From NCBI RefSeq assembly GCF_020707215.1, contig NZ_JAJFET010000001.1, forward strand, positions 682,001-746,000: a stretch of DNA of 64,000 nt, given 5' to 3'. Source of the DNA: Sphingomonas sp. PL-96. Lineage in GTDB: Bacteria; Pseudomonadota; Alphaproteobacteria; Sphingomonadales; Sphingomonadaceae. Positions within the stretch are counted from its first letter, which is position 1. Each line of letters begins with the position of its first letter. The notes under the pieces are model-generated. The model did no database searches. It had not been told where the DNA came from and worked only from the letters and a program-made list of their open reading frames with translations. The translations under genes and the position numbers were made by a program. Below, in pieces: positions 8,359 through 17,337 of this stretch.

Positions 8359-11300
8359 ATGGCTGCTCTTCCCCTCGCTTCTGCTCCGCGCCGGTTCCGC
8401 CGAAGCGTTCTTGCGCTCACCACCGCGATGGGCAGCCTGTCGCTGTTTCCCGGCCTCGCCCATGCGCAGACGGGCGTGCGCCTGCCGACCGAGGCGGACG
8501 TAATCGGGTCACGTACCAGCGGCCTTGGTAGTGGACCCGAGTACAGGAACGGGAACAACAAGCTGACGGTGTCGCTGAACGCGCGCAACACCGTCATTGA
8601 CTGGAACGGCTTCAACATCCCGGAAGGGGGGGAAGCCGCGTTCGAGAACGATGTGCTCACCAGACCGAACATCGCGGTGCTGAACCGCGATCTTTCCGGA
8701 AAAACGTCGCAGCTCCTCGGCAAGCTGACGAGCGACGACAGCGTTGCCGTGTGGGTCTATAATCCAAACGGGTTCGTGATCGGCTCCAGAGCGGCCTTCA
8801 CTACGGGCTCGCTTGTCCTCACCGCGCTTGACGTCAATGAAGCCGACTTCTTGGCCGGTGGCGGCAGCTACCGGATGACCCCTGCGGCCGGCAGCGAGGC
8901 CGAAATCATCGTTGAAAAGGGAGCCTCGATCAACGTCGATGGCGGTACGCGCGGGCTGGTGATGGTCGCGCCGAAGATCAACGCGTACGGCGATTTCAAA
9001 GCCGTCGGTCAGGGCGTGGCATTCGTGACGGCAACCGACGTCACGCTGAACTACCAGAACGGGAGCCCGCTGTCGGTCACGCTCAACCGCGGCACTGCGG
9101 TGAAGGCCCCTCGTCAATATGTGCGCGGCACGGTGTCCGGCAACGAGGTCATTTTTGCGCTCGCTTCCGCGGACACGATCACCGACTCGCTGTTGCAGGT
9201 GGATGCCAACGTCACGGCGACCAGCGGATCGCGCGGTATCATCCTGTCGGCGGGCGGGGCCGCCGCGGGGGACGGTGCGGTCACGATCGGCGAGACGGCG
9301 ACCGACGTCGGCGGCGTTGCCGCGCTGACGGTCACGGGTGCACTGCTTGCGGAAGGGCGCAACGCCGACATCCTCGCCGCGGCGACGGGTGCGGCGACCC
9401 TTAGTGGCACGATCGAGGCTGCCGGGGACGTGACGCTGAGTTCCGCCGGCGCGCTGACGGTATCGGGCGGCGTGGATGCCGACGGTGACGTGGCGTTCAC
9501 GGGCGCGGGTATTACGCTGGGCGGCGCCTCTGCCGTGACGCAGCGTGCCGGGGATCAGTTCGCGGCGCGGTCGACCGATGGCGACATCGTCGGAACCGGT
9601 GCGCTGACGCTCCGCGCCGGCTCGACCACAGCCGACAGCCTGAGGCTCGAGACGCAAGGAACGGTGGCGGGCGACATTGCGCTTGGCGCCGACAGTCGCT
9701 TGATCGCGGGCGGCGACCGCAATGGCGGTGTGACCCTGCGCGTGCGCGATGCCACCAACCGGGTCTCGATCGGTGATGTGGCCGCACAGTCGCTGCAGGC
9801 GGCGGTCGGCACCGGGACCGCGCTCGACGGCCTGGCGCTGGGCGCCGCCGTGAGCATCGGCGACGTGGACGTTCGCGACGCCCTGACGATCAGCGCCGCC
9901 GAAGTCACGGCGGGTGCGCTGAAGTCGGACCGCGGCGTGTCGCTCACCACGGTGGGTGCGGTGTCGGCGGAGTCGATCACCGCCCGGAATGGTTCGGCCG
10001 TTCTCGCCGCGGGCGGTGCGGTGCAGGTGACCGGCGCGATCGGCGCTGCCGGCAACAATGCCGACATTTCCGTCACCGGCGCGGGGACGATCGGCTTGGC
10101 CGACCTCGTGGCTCAAAGGGACGTCCTGGTCCGTAACACGACCACCGCCGATGCCGCGTCGATCGCCGGCAATGTGCGCGCAGGTCGCAACTATGTCGTC
10201 GAGGCCGACCGGGTCGAGCTTGGCGGAAGCTCGGCAGTCCGACACGCAGCAGCCGGAGAGGTGCGGATTGCCGCCGGCCGCGGCGGTATCAGCGGTCTCT
10301 CCGGGCTGTCGCTGGTCGCGAACAGCGATGGCAACGGCGGCGAGAGCCTGACGCTTGCGACGGACACGGTTCGCGCGGCCAGTTCGGGCGCGGGCGACAT
10401 CGACTTTGCGGCGGATACGTCCCTGCTTGGCGGCAGTGAGCGGCAGTCCGACCTGATCGTGCGGTCCGCGGATGCAGCGGGAGCGGTTCGGCTGGGCGAT
10501 GTCGCCGCGCGCGGCTTGCTCGGCGCGACGGACAGCGGGGCGCTTTCGACCGGCATCGTCCGGACGGGCGCGGTAAGCATGGGCGACGTGTCGGTGACGC
10601 GGGACCTGATCCTTTCGGGTGAAACCGTGGAGGTGGGAGACCTCGCCTCGTCGGCAGGGCTGGTTCGGCTGGGGGCGACCGGCAGCGCATCCGGCGGCGA
10701 CATCACGGTGGGTTCGATCGGCGCCACAGGTGGCATTTCCCTGACGGCGACGCGCGGCATTACCGCCGGAGCGCTCACCGCCGGCGGCGCCATCTCTGCG
10801 GATGCTGTGGGCGCGCTGACGCTGTCCGGTGACGTAAACGCAGGGTCGGACCTGACGCTCGGGGGCGGGGGCGTGCGGCTCGGCGGGCGTGAGGTCCGCA
10901 GCGGCGGCGCAATCGACATCCTGTCGACGAGCGACGGAATCCAGGCTCCCGCGCTGGTGTCGATGACGTCCACCAGCCGTGACCGTTCGGACTTCATCCG
11001 CCTCCAGACGACGGGTGCGAACGCCGGCATCGAGTTCGCGCAGGACAGCGCCATCACCGCCGGTGCGGACCGGTCGCTCAACGTCCGGATCTTCAACGGC
11101 GGCAGCGGCGCGATCACTCTGGGAGACGTATCGGCGCGCTCGCTGGGCGCGCTGAGTGCGCTCAACGGCGATGCGACCGCAGCGGCGATTGGGCTGAGCA
11201 GTGACACGGCGCTGTCCTTCGGTCGGCTGCAGTTGGTGGACGGGTTCGCGGCATCCAGCCTGAACGGCGACCTGTCGGTCGAGGGCATCTCCGTCACAGG

Positions 11301-14300
11301 TGCCGGCCAAGGCGTTGAACTGCGCGCAGAGAACGGCACATTGTCGCTCGGCGGCGCGCTATCCGTTGACGGTGCCGTGACGCTCGCGAGTGGCGAAGCC
11401 CTGACGCTAGGCGACGTGGAGAGCCGCTCGCGCGCGGTGTCGATCACTACCGATGGCGCGCTTTCTGCGGGCACGCTGAAGGGGGCGAGCAGCGTGTCCG
11501 CCGCCGCCGCTGCGCTGGTGCTCGATGGGGTCGAGGGTGGCAATGTGGCGCTCACGGCAACGACCGGCGACCTGTCGCTAGGAAGCGCGCAGGGCAGTGC
11601 AATCCGGCTTTCCGCTGCCGGGGGCGAGCTCGGTGTGACGGGGGACCTGCTGGCCCGGACGGGCGCGATCGGCGTCGATGCAGGCGGCGATGTCGTCCTG
11701 GGCGGCGCAGTCACGGCCGGCGGCGGCTCGGTGATGGTGCAGGCCGGCGGATCGGTCGTCGCAGCCGGTGACGCTTCCGCCAGCGGCAACATGCGCTGGA
11801 GTGGCACGGCGCTGGAATTCGCCGGCGCGCACACGGCAGGCGGCAGCTATGTCGCGACGAGCACCACAGGTGCGATCGTCGGCAGGGACCGCTTCGCCGT
11901 CCTCTCGAACGCGGACGGCGTGGGGGACGAGGGGATTGCCCTCACGTCGGCGCGTGACATCGACCTGGGCACTGCAACCCTGGCCGGCGGCCGGATGCAA
12001 ACCGCCGCGGTCGGCGTAACCGCGAACGGGCTGATCCAGTTGGGTGATGTTTCCGGCGCCGCGCTCACCCTGAAGAACTCGGGCCAGTTCGCCACTCGGG
12101 CGGGCGATCTCACCCTGCGGGACACGCTGAGCGTGACGACACAGGATGCCGTGACGTTCGGGGACGTCACGGCGGGCCAGGCCGTGACGATCCTGGCCGG
12201 ATCCCGCGACGCCACCGTCGGCGACTTTGCCGCGATGGCCGGCCGTTCGGTCACGACCAGTGGCGCGGTGAAGGCCGCGTCGGGGGCGGCCGTGACGCTG
12301 GGGCGTGTGGAAAGCGCGGAGGGGGACGTGTCGATCACGGCGGGCGGCCAGCTGTTCGCCACGCGCGTGACCGCGGGCGGCGCAGTGACGCTGACCGGCG
12401 GTGCCGGCCAGGATGTCCTCGTCGCCGAGGGGGTAACCGCACAGGACGACGCGACCGTCATTTCCGGTCGCAACATCCGCGCACCGTTCGTGCGCAGCTT
12501 GGGCGGCGATCTGACCGTCTCGGCAGCCAATGGTGCGGTTCTGGGATATGACGACGGCAGCGGCATCGGTCTGGCCGCCGGACCGGGCGGTGCGTTCTCG
12601 CTGACGGTGGGCACGGACGCGCAGCTGGGCGACGTCGTCGGCGGCAATATCTCGATCACCGCCACCTCGATCCGGGCGGACCGGATCGATGGCGGGACGG
12701 AAGCGATTGCGCTTCGTGCGACCTCCGGGGATCTTACCATCGGCGGGCCGGTGGTCGGCGGAGACGTGACGCTGCAGGCAGCGGGGCAGGCCTCGCTCGG
12801 CTCCGTCACGGCAAGCGGCGCACTGGTGCTTGGCGGTGACCAGTCGCTGTCGTTCGGCACCGTCTCTGGCGCATCGATCCTGGCGACGGGCGGCAGCATC
12901 CGGGGCGATGCGATGCTCTCCACCGGGACGATCGACGTGACCGGCGGTGCCATGACGATCGGTCGGATCGATGCCGGGAATGCCCTGACGATTGATGCCC
13001 AGGACGCTTTGTCCTTCAACGAACTGCGGGCCGGTTCGATGGAGGTGGCCGCCGGCAGCATCACCGGAGGGCGGATCGCCACTACCGGTGCGGCCAGCCT
13101 GCGTGGCACCGGAGTGGACGTGGAGACCGCCGACGTCGGCGGCGCGCTCGCAATCGACGCGGGCACTGGCGATCTGTCGCTGTTAACCGTCACCGGTGGC
13201 GCAGCGGTCACGCTTGCCGGCGCCCGCGCGACACTCGGAACTGTGACCGCAGCAGAGGCGCTTGCGCTCACGATCGCTGAAGACCTGTCTTTCGGCGAAC
13301 TGGACGCGAGCTCGATCGAGGCAACCGCCGGCGTCGTGGCGGGGCAGACGCTGCGTTCCACGGGTGCGGCGATGGTCGTGGCGCAAGGCGTGTCGATCGA
13401 CACCGCCGATGTCGCAGGCGCGCTGGGGATCGACGCAGGCACGGGCGCGCTGTCGCTTGGCACGGTGACCGGCGGTGGGACGGTGACTCTGGCTGGCCGG
13501 CGCGGAACGCTGGGGAACATATCCACGCCCGATACCCTCACGCTTACGATCGCCGAGGACTTGTCCTTTGCCGGACTGGATGCGGGCACGATTGGTGCAA
13601 CTGCCGGCACGATGCAGGGCCAGACGCTGCGTTCAACCGGCGCGGCGAGGATCGCGGCGCAGGGCGTCGGCATCGAGACCGTCGATGTCGCGGGCGCGCT
13701 CGCGGTGGACGCCGGAACGGGCGAGGTGTCGCTCGGGTCGGTGACCGGCGGGGATCTGGTGACCTTGACGGGCGGGCGCGGAACGCTGGGGAGCGTGGCG
13801 GCGAATACCCTGGCGCTGCGCTTTGCTCGGGATCTATCGTTCACGGAACTGAGCGCAGGCGCGATCCAGGCGAGCGCCGCTACGATGCAGGGCGATATGC
13901 TGCGCTCGACCGGCGCCGCGGCCGTCACGGGCCAAGCGGTTTCGATCGGCACCGTCGACGTGGCGGGCGCCTTGGGCGTGGACGCCGGGTCCGGGGAGCT
14001 GACGCTCGGCATGGTGACGAATGGAAGCACGGTAACGCTCGCTGGCGGGCGCGGAACGCTCGGGAGTGTCGATGCAGCGGATGCTCTCGATCTTGCCATT
14101 GCCGAGGAGCTTTCGTTCACCACACTCGCCGGCGCCACGATCCAGGCGGACGTCGGCACGCTGCGGGGGCAAAACTTGCGGTCGGCGGGCGCGGCAACGA
14201 TCGCCGGCCGAGCCGTTTCGATCGAAACGGTCGACGTGGCAGGTGCATTCGCGGTGGACGCGGGAGCCGGCGCGCTGACCCTGGGGACGGTCACAGGTGG

Positions 14301-17300
14301 AAGCAAGGTAACGCTGATCGGCGGGCGCGGAACGCTGGGGAGCGTTGCCGCAACCGACGCGCTCGCGCTTACGTTTGCTGAGGATCTGTCGTTCACGGAG
14401 CTGCGGGCCGGCTCGATCCAGGCGAGTGCCCGGACGCTGCGGGGCACTGCGCTGCGCTCGACGGGTGCGGTGATCGCCAGGGCGCAGGATCTTTCGGTCG
14501 ACACGGTCGATGTTGCCGGGGCGCTGGAGCTTAACGCGGGCGCAGGCGGCCTGGCGCTGGGAACGGTGACGGGCGGTAGCAGCGTGACCCTGGCTGGCGG
14601 TTCCGCCGCGCTCGGTAGCCTCGCGACACCCGGAACGCTTGCGCTCACCATCGGCGGCGGGTTGCGCTTCGACGAGCTGAGCGGGGGTTCGGTGACCGTG
14701 GACGCCGGCGCCGTTGACGGCCGGACGCTCCGCGCGACGCGGACGGCCACGATCGACGGCAATCTGGTGGCGATCGACACGATCGACGCCGGGGGGGCGC
14801 TTGCGGTGACGGCCCGCGGGGGCAATCTGACGCTTGGAGCGGTGACCGGCGGCAGGGCGGTGACGCTGGCGGCGGCGGGTAATGCGACCCTCGGCTCGGT
14901 CACGGCTGCGGATGCACTCGCGTTCGACGTCGACGGCGCGCTGGCCTTTGCCGGCCTGTCCGGCAGCGCGATTACCGGCACCGCAGGGTCGATCGCCGGG
15001 CAGGCGCTTCGCGCAGGGGGTGCGGTGGATGTCCGGGCCCGCACCCTGTCGCTCGGCTCTGCCGAAGCCGGCGGAATGCTCGCACTGCAGGCCACCCAAG
15101 GCGCGCTGACGCTGGGCAGCGCGACGGCGAGCGGCGATGTCACGCTTGGCGCGACAGAGCTGGCACGGGTCGATGGTGCCGTCTCGGCCGGTGGCGACTA
15201 CCGGGTCACCGGCGGCAGCGTGCAGCTGGGTGGCGAAGGTGTCGTCCAGAGCGCGGGCGGGCAGGTCCGGCTGATCGCGACCACCGGCGACCTGCGCGGC
15301 GCCTCCGGCCTGACGCTGGTAAGCGGTACCGACGGCAGCGGCGGCATGATGGTGCTCGACGCGGCGGGGGGCGTCGATCTTGGCGACACCGTGCTTCAGG
15401 TGCAGCCGCAGGGTGGCGCAGCCCTAGCGTTGCGGGCGGGAAGCGGCCGCGCGATCCGGCTCGGCTCCGTACAGGCAGCCTCGATCGGCGGTTTCGACGG
15501 GGCGGCCGCACTCGACACGCTGGTCCATGACGGCGCGTTCACCGCCGGTGATCTGGACGTCGGCCGCATGCGGGTCGAGCTCACCGGCGGTGATCTGCAG
15601 ACCGGCCGCATCGACAGCAGCGGTGCGATCGCACTGGCGGCGACCGGCGGCACGCTGACGACGGGCGACGTCCGCGCCGCCAGCTTCGATGCGCGCAGCG
15701 ACGGCGCGATCGCGTTCGGCGCCGCCACGATTGGCGGGGCCGCCACGATCGACGGCGCCTCCATCACCGCACAAGGCGTAGAGGCAGGAACGCTGGCGGT
15801 CCGGACGCCCGGCACGCTCGGCGCTGCCGATGGCGGGCGGGTGACGCTTCGCACCACGAGCGGCGACCTGTCGATCGATGCCGGCACCGCGCGCCTGGAC
15901 CGCGTCGATTCCGCAGCGGGCGTGGGCCTGCGCGGTGACCGGATCGACGTCGCGGGTCCGATTGCGGCCGCGCGCCAGTTGCTGGTCGAGGCGCGCGAGA
16001 CCCTGGCGATCGCGGATGCGACCGCAGGCGGCGAACTGTCGCTCGGCTCGACAGGGTCGCTCAGGGCGGGTGCCCTCAACGCAAGCGGCGCATTGAGTGC
16101 CCAGGGCGCGGACGTGACGCTAGGCAGCGCCAGCGCAGGCGGTACGATGGGCGTGACCAGCAGCGGGGCGGTGTCGATCGGCAGCGCCACCGCCAACGGC
16201 ATCACCATCGACGCGGCCGGAACGGCGACCTTGGGCGCGCTTTCGGGCGGGGCGTCGATCGACCTGGCTGCGGGCGATGCCGATCTGTCCGGCGACATCC
16301 GCGCGACCAGCGTGCGCTTCGCCACGCACGATCCCGCCACCACCACCTTGCGCGTGGGCGACGGAACCGCGGACGATGGCCTGCGGCTGTCCCAGGCCGA
16401 AGTGGCGCGGGTTTCCGCAGACACGTTGCGCTTCGACGCGGGCAGCGGCGCGATGGAGATCGGCACACTGGCGCTGGCGCCGGCGGCGGGTTCTTCGGTG
16501 CAGATGCTGTCGCAAGGCGCGATCCGGGTCACCGGGGCGCTTTCCTCGACCGGCACGGGCCGTGCGATCCGGATCGGCGGCGACGCCGGGGAAGGCAGTG
16601 CGGAGACGATCCGTGTCGAGGCGACCAGCAGCGGCGGTGGGCGATTGCTGCTCGACGGCGCCGACTTGGAGTTGCGCGGCAACCGCATCGCAGTGGGGCT
16701 GGGCGCCAGCTTCCTCGACACGCTGCTGCCTGGTGAGCCGGGCAAGACACAGGCGGTGGCGCTGGTCGGCAACCCCAATTCGGCACTTTACAACTCGCAG
16801 CTGGGCGGCGGCTTCTACGATCCGAATGCGACCACCACCGTCGCGGCGCGCACGCTGACCGTCCGCTTCGGCGATTATGCGCTGTTCCAGAACACCGCGA
16901 TCCCGGGCCAGACCTCGGGCGTGGTGCTGGGTGGGACCGGCGCGGAGACGGTGCTGCGCGTGTCGAGCTACGGACCCCCGGCGCTCGCCAGCCTGGCCTT
17001 GTTCGGGTCGCTAAACACGATCAGCGGCGCCGGCGCTGCCCTGCTTGGGGGGCCGATCGTGGACATCGATCCCTTGCTCCTGGGCAACACGCGCATCAAC
17101 GGGTGCCTTTCCGGCTCGGGTGCGGGCTGCCTGACGACCATCGTCATCCAGCCGACCTTGCAGGTCTTCGACTGGGACAGCCAGACCGTGTTCGGCATCT
17201 CGCAAGACGTCGCGCTGCCGTTCACGCCGATCATCGGCGGCAACAACGAAGAACTGCTGACGGGACTTCCGGCGCTTGCGCCGGAGACGCCGGAGGACGC

Positions 17301-17337
17301 CGCCGCTCAACCATCGCCGCGGGAGCCGCAAGAGTGA
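8359..17337 (+). CDS. Giant TpsA exoprotein (filamentous haemagglutinin-like adhesin)
   Basis: A 2,992-residue protein. A signal peptide ends at GLAHAQ. The TPS (haemagglutination activity) domain follows, with NKLTVSLNARNTVIDWNGF and the NPNG motif in VYNPNGFVIGS. The rest is a Gly/Ala/Val-rich beta-helix with very few bulky residues. Three related blocks of about 230 residues occupy roughly 9.6-11.3 kb (each carrying a GDVAA/GDVSA-R/Q-SL segment). Then about seven units of about 92 residues run from about 13.0 to 15.0 kb, each holding DLSF-x-EL, LRSTGA, VDVAGAL and GTVTGG. The C-terminus has two cysteines (C2916, C2924) 68 residues before the end, an arrangement seen in surface-anchored TpsA adhesins. 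It is secreted by the upstream TpsB. Target and role are unknown; adhesion, biofilm or contact functions are possible. Confidence 0.93.
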   Translation: MAALPLASAPRRFRRSVLALTTAMGSLSLFPGLAHAQTGVRLPTEADVIGSRTSGLGSGPEYRNGNNKLTVSLNARNTVIDWNGFNIPEGGEAAFENDVLTRPNIAVLNRDLSGKTSQLLGKLTSDDSVAVWVYNPNGFVIGSRAAFTTGSLVLTALDVNEADFLAGGGSYRMTPAAGSEAEIIVEKGASINVDGGTRGLVMVAPKINAYGDFKAVGQGVAFVTATDVTLNYQNGSPLSVTLNRGTAVKAPRQYVRGTVSGNEVIFALASADTITDSLLQVDANVTATSGSRGIILSAGGAAAGDGAVTIGETATDVGGVAALTVTGALLAEGRNADILAAATGAATLSGTIEAAGDVTLSSAGALTVSGGVDADGDVAFTGAGITLGGASAVTQRAGDQFAARSTDGDIVGTGALTLRAGSTTADSLRLETQGTVAGDIALGADSRLIAGGDRNGGVTLRVRDATNRVSIGDVAAQSLQAAVGTGTALDGLALGAAVSIGDVDVRDALTISAAEVTAGALKSDRGVSLTTVGAVSAESITARNGSAVLAAGGAVQVTGAIGAAGNNADISVTGAGTIGLADLVAQRDVLVRNTTTADAASIAGNVRAGRNYVVEADRVELGGSSAVRHAAAGEVRIAAGRGGISGLSGLSLVANSDGNGGESLTLATDTVRAASSGAGDIDFAADTSLLGGSERQSDLIVRSADAAGAVRLGDVAARGLLGATDSGALSTGIVRTGAVSMGDVSVTRDLILSGETVEVGDLASSAGLVRLGATGSASGGDITVGSIGATGGISLTATRGITAGALTAGGAISADAVGALTLSGDVNAGSDLTLGGGGVRLGGREVRSGGAIDILSTSDGIQAPALVSMTSTSRDRSDFIRLQTTGANAGIEFAQDSAITAGADRSLNVRIFNGGSGAITLGDVSARSLGALSALNGDATAAAIGLSSDTALSFGRLQLVDGFAASSLNGDLSVEGISVTGAGQGVELRAENGTLSLGGALSVDGAVTLASGEALTLGDVESRSRAVSITTDGALSAGTLKGASSVSAAAAALVLDGVEGGNVALTATTGDLSLGSAQGSAIRLSAAGGELGVTGDLLARTGAIGVDAGGDVVLGGAVTAGGGSVMVQAGGSVVAAGDASASGNMRWSGTALEFAGAHTAGGSYVATSTTGAIVGRDRFAVLSNADGVGDEGIALTSARDIDLGTATLAGGRMQTAAVGVTANGLIQLGDVSGAALTLKNSGQFATRAGDLTLRDTLSVTTQDAVTFGDVTAGQAVTILAGSRDATVGDFAAMAGRSVTTSGAVKAASGAAVTLGRVESAEGDVSITAGGQLFATRVTAGGAVTLTGGAGQDVLVAEGVTAQDDATVISGRNIRAPFVRSLGGDLTVSAANGAVLGYDDGSGIGLAAGPGGAFSLTVGTDAQLGDVVGGNISITATSIRADRIDGGTEAIALRATSGDLTIGGPVVGGDVTLQAAGQASLGSVTASGALVLGGDQSLSFGTVSGASILATGGSIRGDAMLSTGTIDVTGGAMTIGRIDAGNALTIDAQDALSFNELRAGSMEVAAGSITGGRIATTGAASLRGTGVDVETADVGGALAIDAGTGDLSLLTVTGGAAVTLAGARATLGTVTAAEALALTIAEDLSFGELDASSIEATAGVVAGQTLRSTGAAMVVAQGVSIDTADVAGALGIDAGTGALSLGTVTGGGTVTLAGRRGTLGNISTPDTLTLTIAEDLSFAGLDAGTIGATAGTMQGQTLRSTGAARIAAQGVGIETVDVAGALAVDAGTGEVSLGSVTGGDLVTLTGGRGTLGSVAANTLALRFARDLSFTELSAGAIQASAATMQGDMLRSTGAAAVTGQAVSIGTVDVAGALGVDAGSGELTLGMVTNGSTVTLAGGRGTLGSVDAADALDLAIAEELSFTTLAGATIQADVGTLRGQNLRSAGAATIAGRAVSIETVDVAGAFAVDAGAGALTLGTVTGGSKVTLIGGRGTLGSVAATDALALTFAEDLSFTELRAGSIQASARTLRGTALRSTGAVIARAQDLSVDTVDVAGALELNAGAGGLALGTVTGGSSVTLAGGSAALGSLATPGTLALTIGGGLRFDELSGGSVTVDAGAVDGRTLRATRTATIDGNLVAIDTIDAGGALAVTARGGNLTLGAVTGGRAVTLAAAGNATLGSVTAADALAFDVDGALAFAGLSGSAITGTAGSIAGQALRAGGAVDVRARTLSLGSAEAGGMLALQATQGALTLGSATASGDVTLGATELARVDGAVSAGGDYRVTGGSVQLGGEGVVQSAGGQVRLIATTGDLRGASGLTLVSGTDGSGGMMVLDAAGGVDLGDTVLQVQPQGGAALALRAGSGRAIRLGSVQAASIGGFDGAAALDTLVHDGAFTAGDLDVGRMRVELTGGDLQTGRIDSSGAIALAATGGTLTTGDVRAASFDARSDGAIAFGAATIGGAATIDGASITAQGVEAGTLAVRTPGTLGAADGGRVTLRTTSGDLSIDAGTARLDRVDSAAGVGLRGDRIDVAGPIAAARQLLVEARETLAIADATAGGELSLGSTGSLRAGALNASGALSAQGADVTLGSASAGGTMGVTSSGAVSIGSATANGITIDAAGTATLGALSGGASIDLAAGDADLSGDIRATSVRFATHDPATTTLRVGDGTADDGLRLSQAEVARVSADTLRFDAGSGAMEIGTLALAPAAGSSVQMLSQGAIRVTGALSSTGTGRAIRIGGDAGEGSAETIRVEATSSGGGRLLLDGADLELRGNRIAVGLGASFLDTLLPGEPGKTQAVALVGNPNSALYNSQLGGGFYDPNATTTVAARTLTVRFGDYALFQNTAIPGQTSGVVLGGTGAETVLRVSSYGPPALASLALFGSLNTISGAGAALLGGPIVDIDPLLLGNTRINGCLSGSGAGCLTTIVIQPTLQVFDWDSQTVFGISQDVALPFTPIIGGNNEELLTGLPALAPETPEDAAAQPSPREPQE
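13010..14960 (+). repeat. Tandem 276-bp (92-residue) repeats inside tpsA
   Basis: The segment encoding DLSF-x-EL recurs at about 13281, 13558, 13831, 14107, 14383, 14659 and 14938, a spacing of 274-279 bp. Copies are diverged but keep phase and the order DLSF..., LRSTGA..., VDVAGAL..., GTVTGG.... The reading frame is preserved throughout. The outer copies are the most degenerate. Confidence 0.85.

Noticed and set aside
8509..15143. Long reverse-strand open frames (933 and 1,098 codons) inside tpsA
   Set aside because: Low-complexity Ser/Pro/Ala or Arg-rich translations without motifs, produced by the repetitive high-GC exoprotein gene on the other strand.
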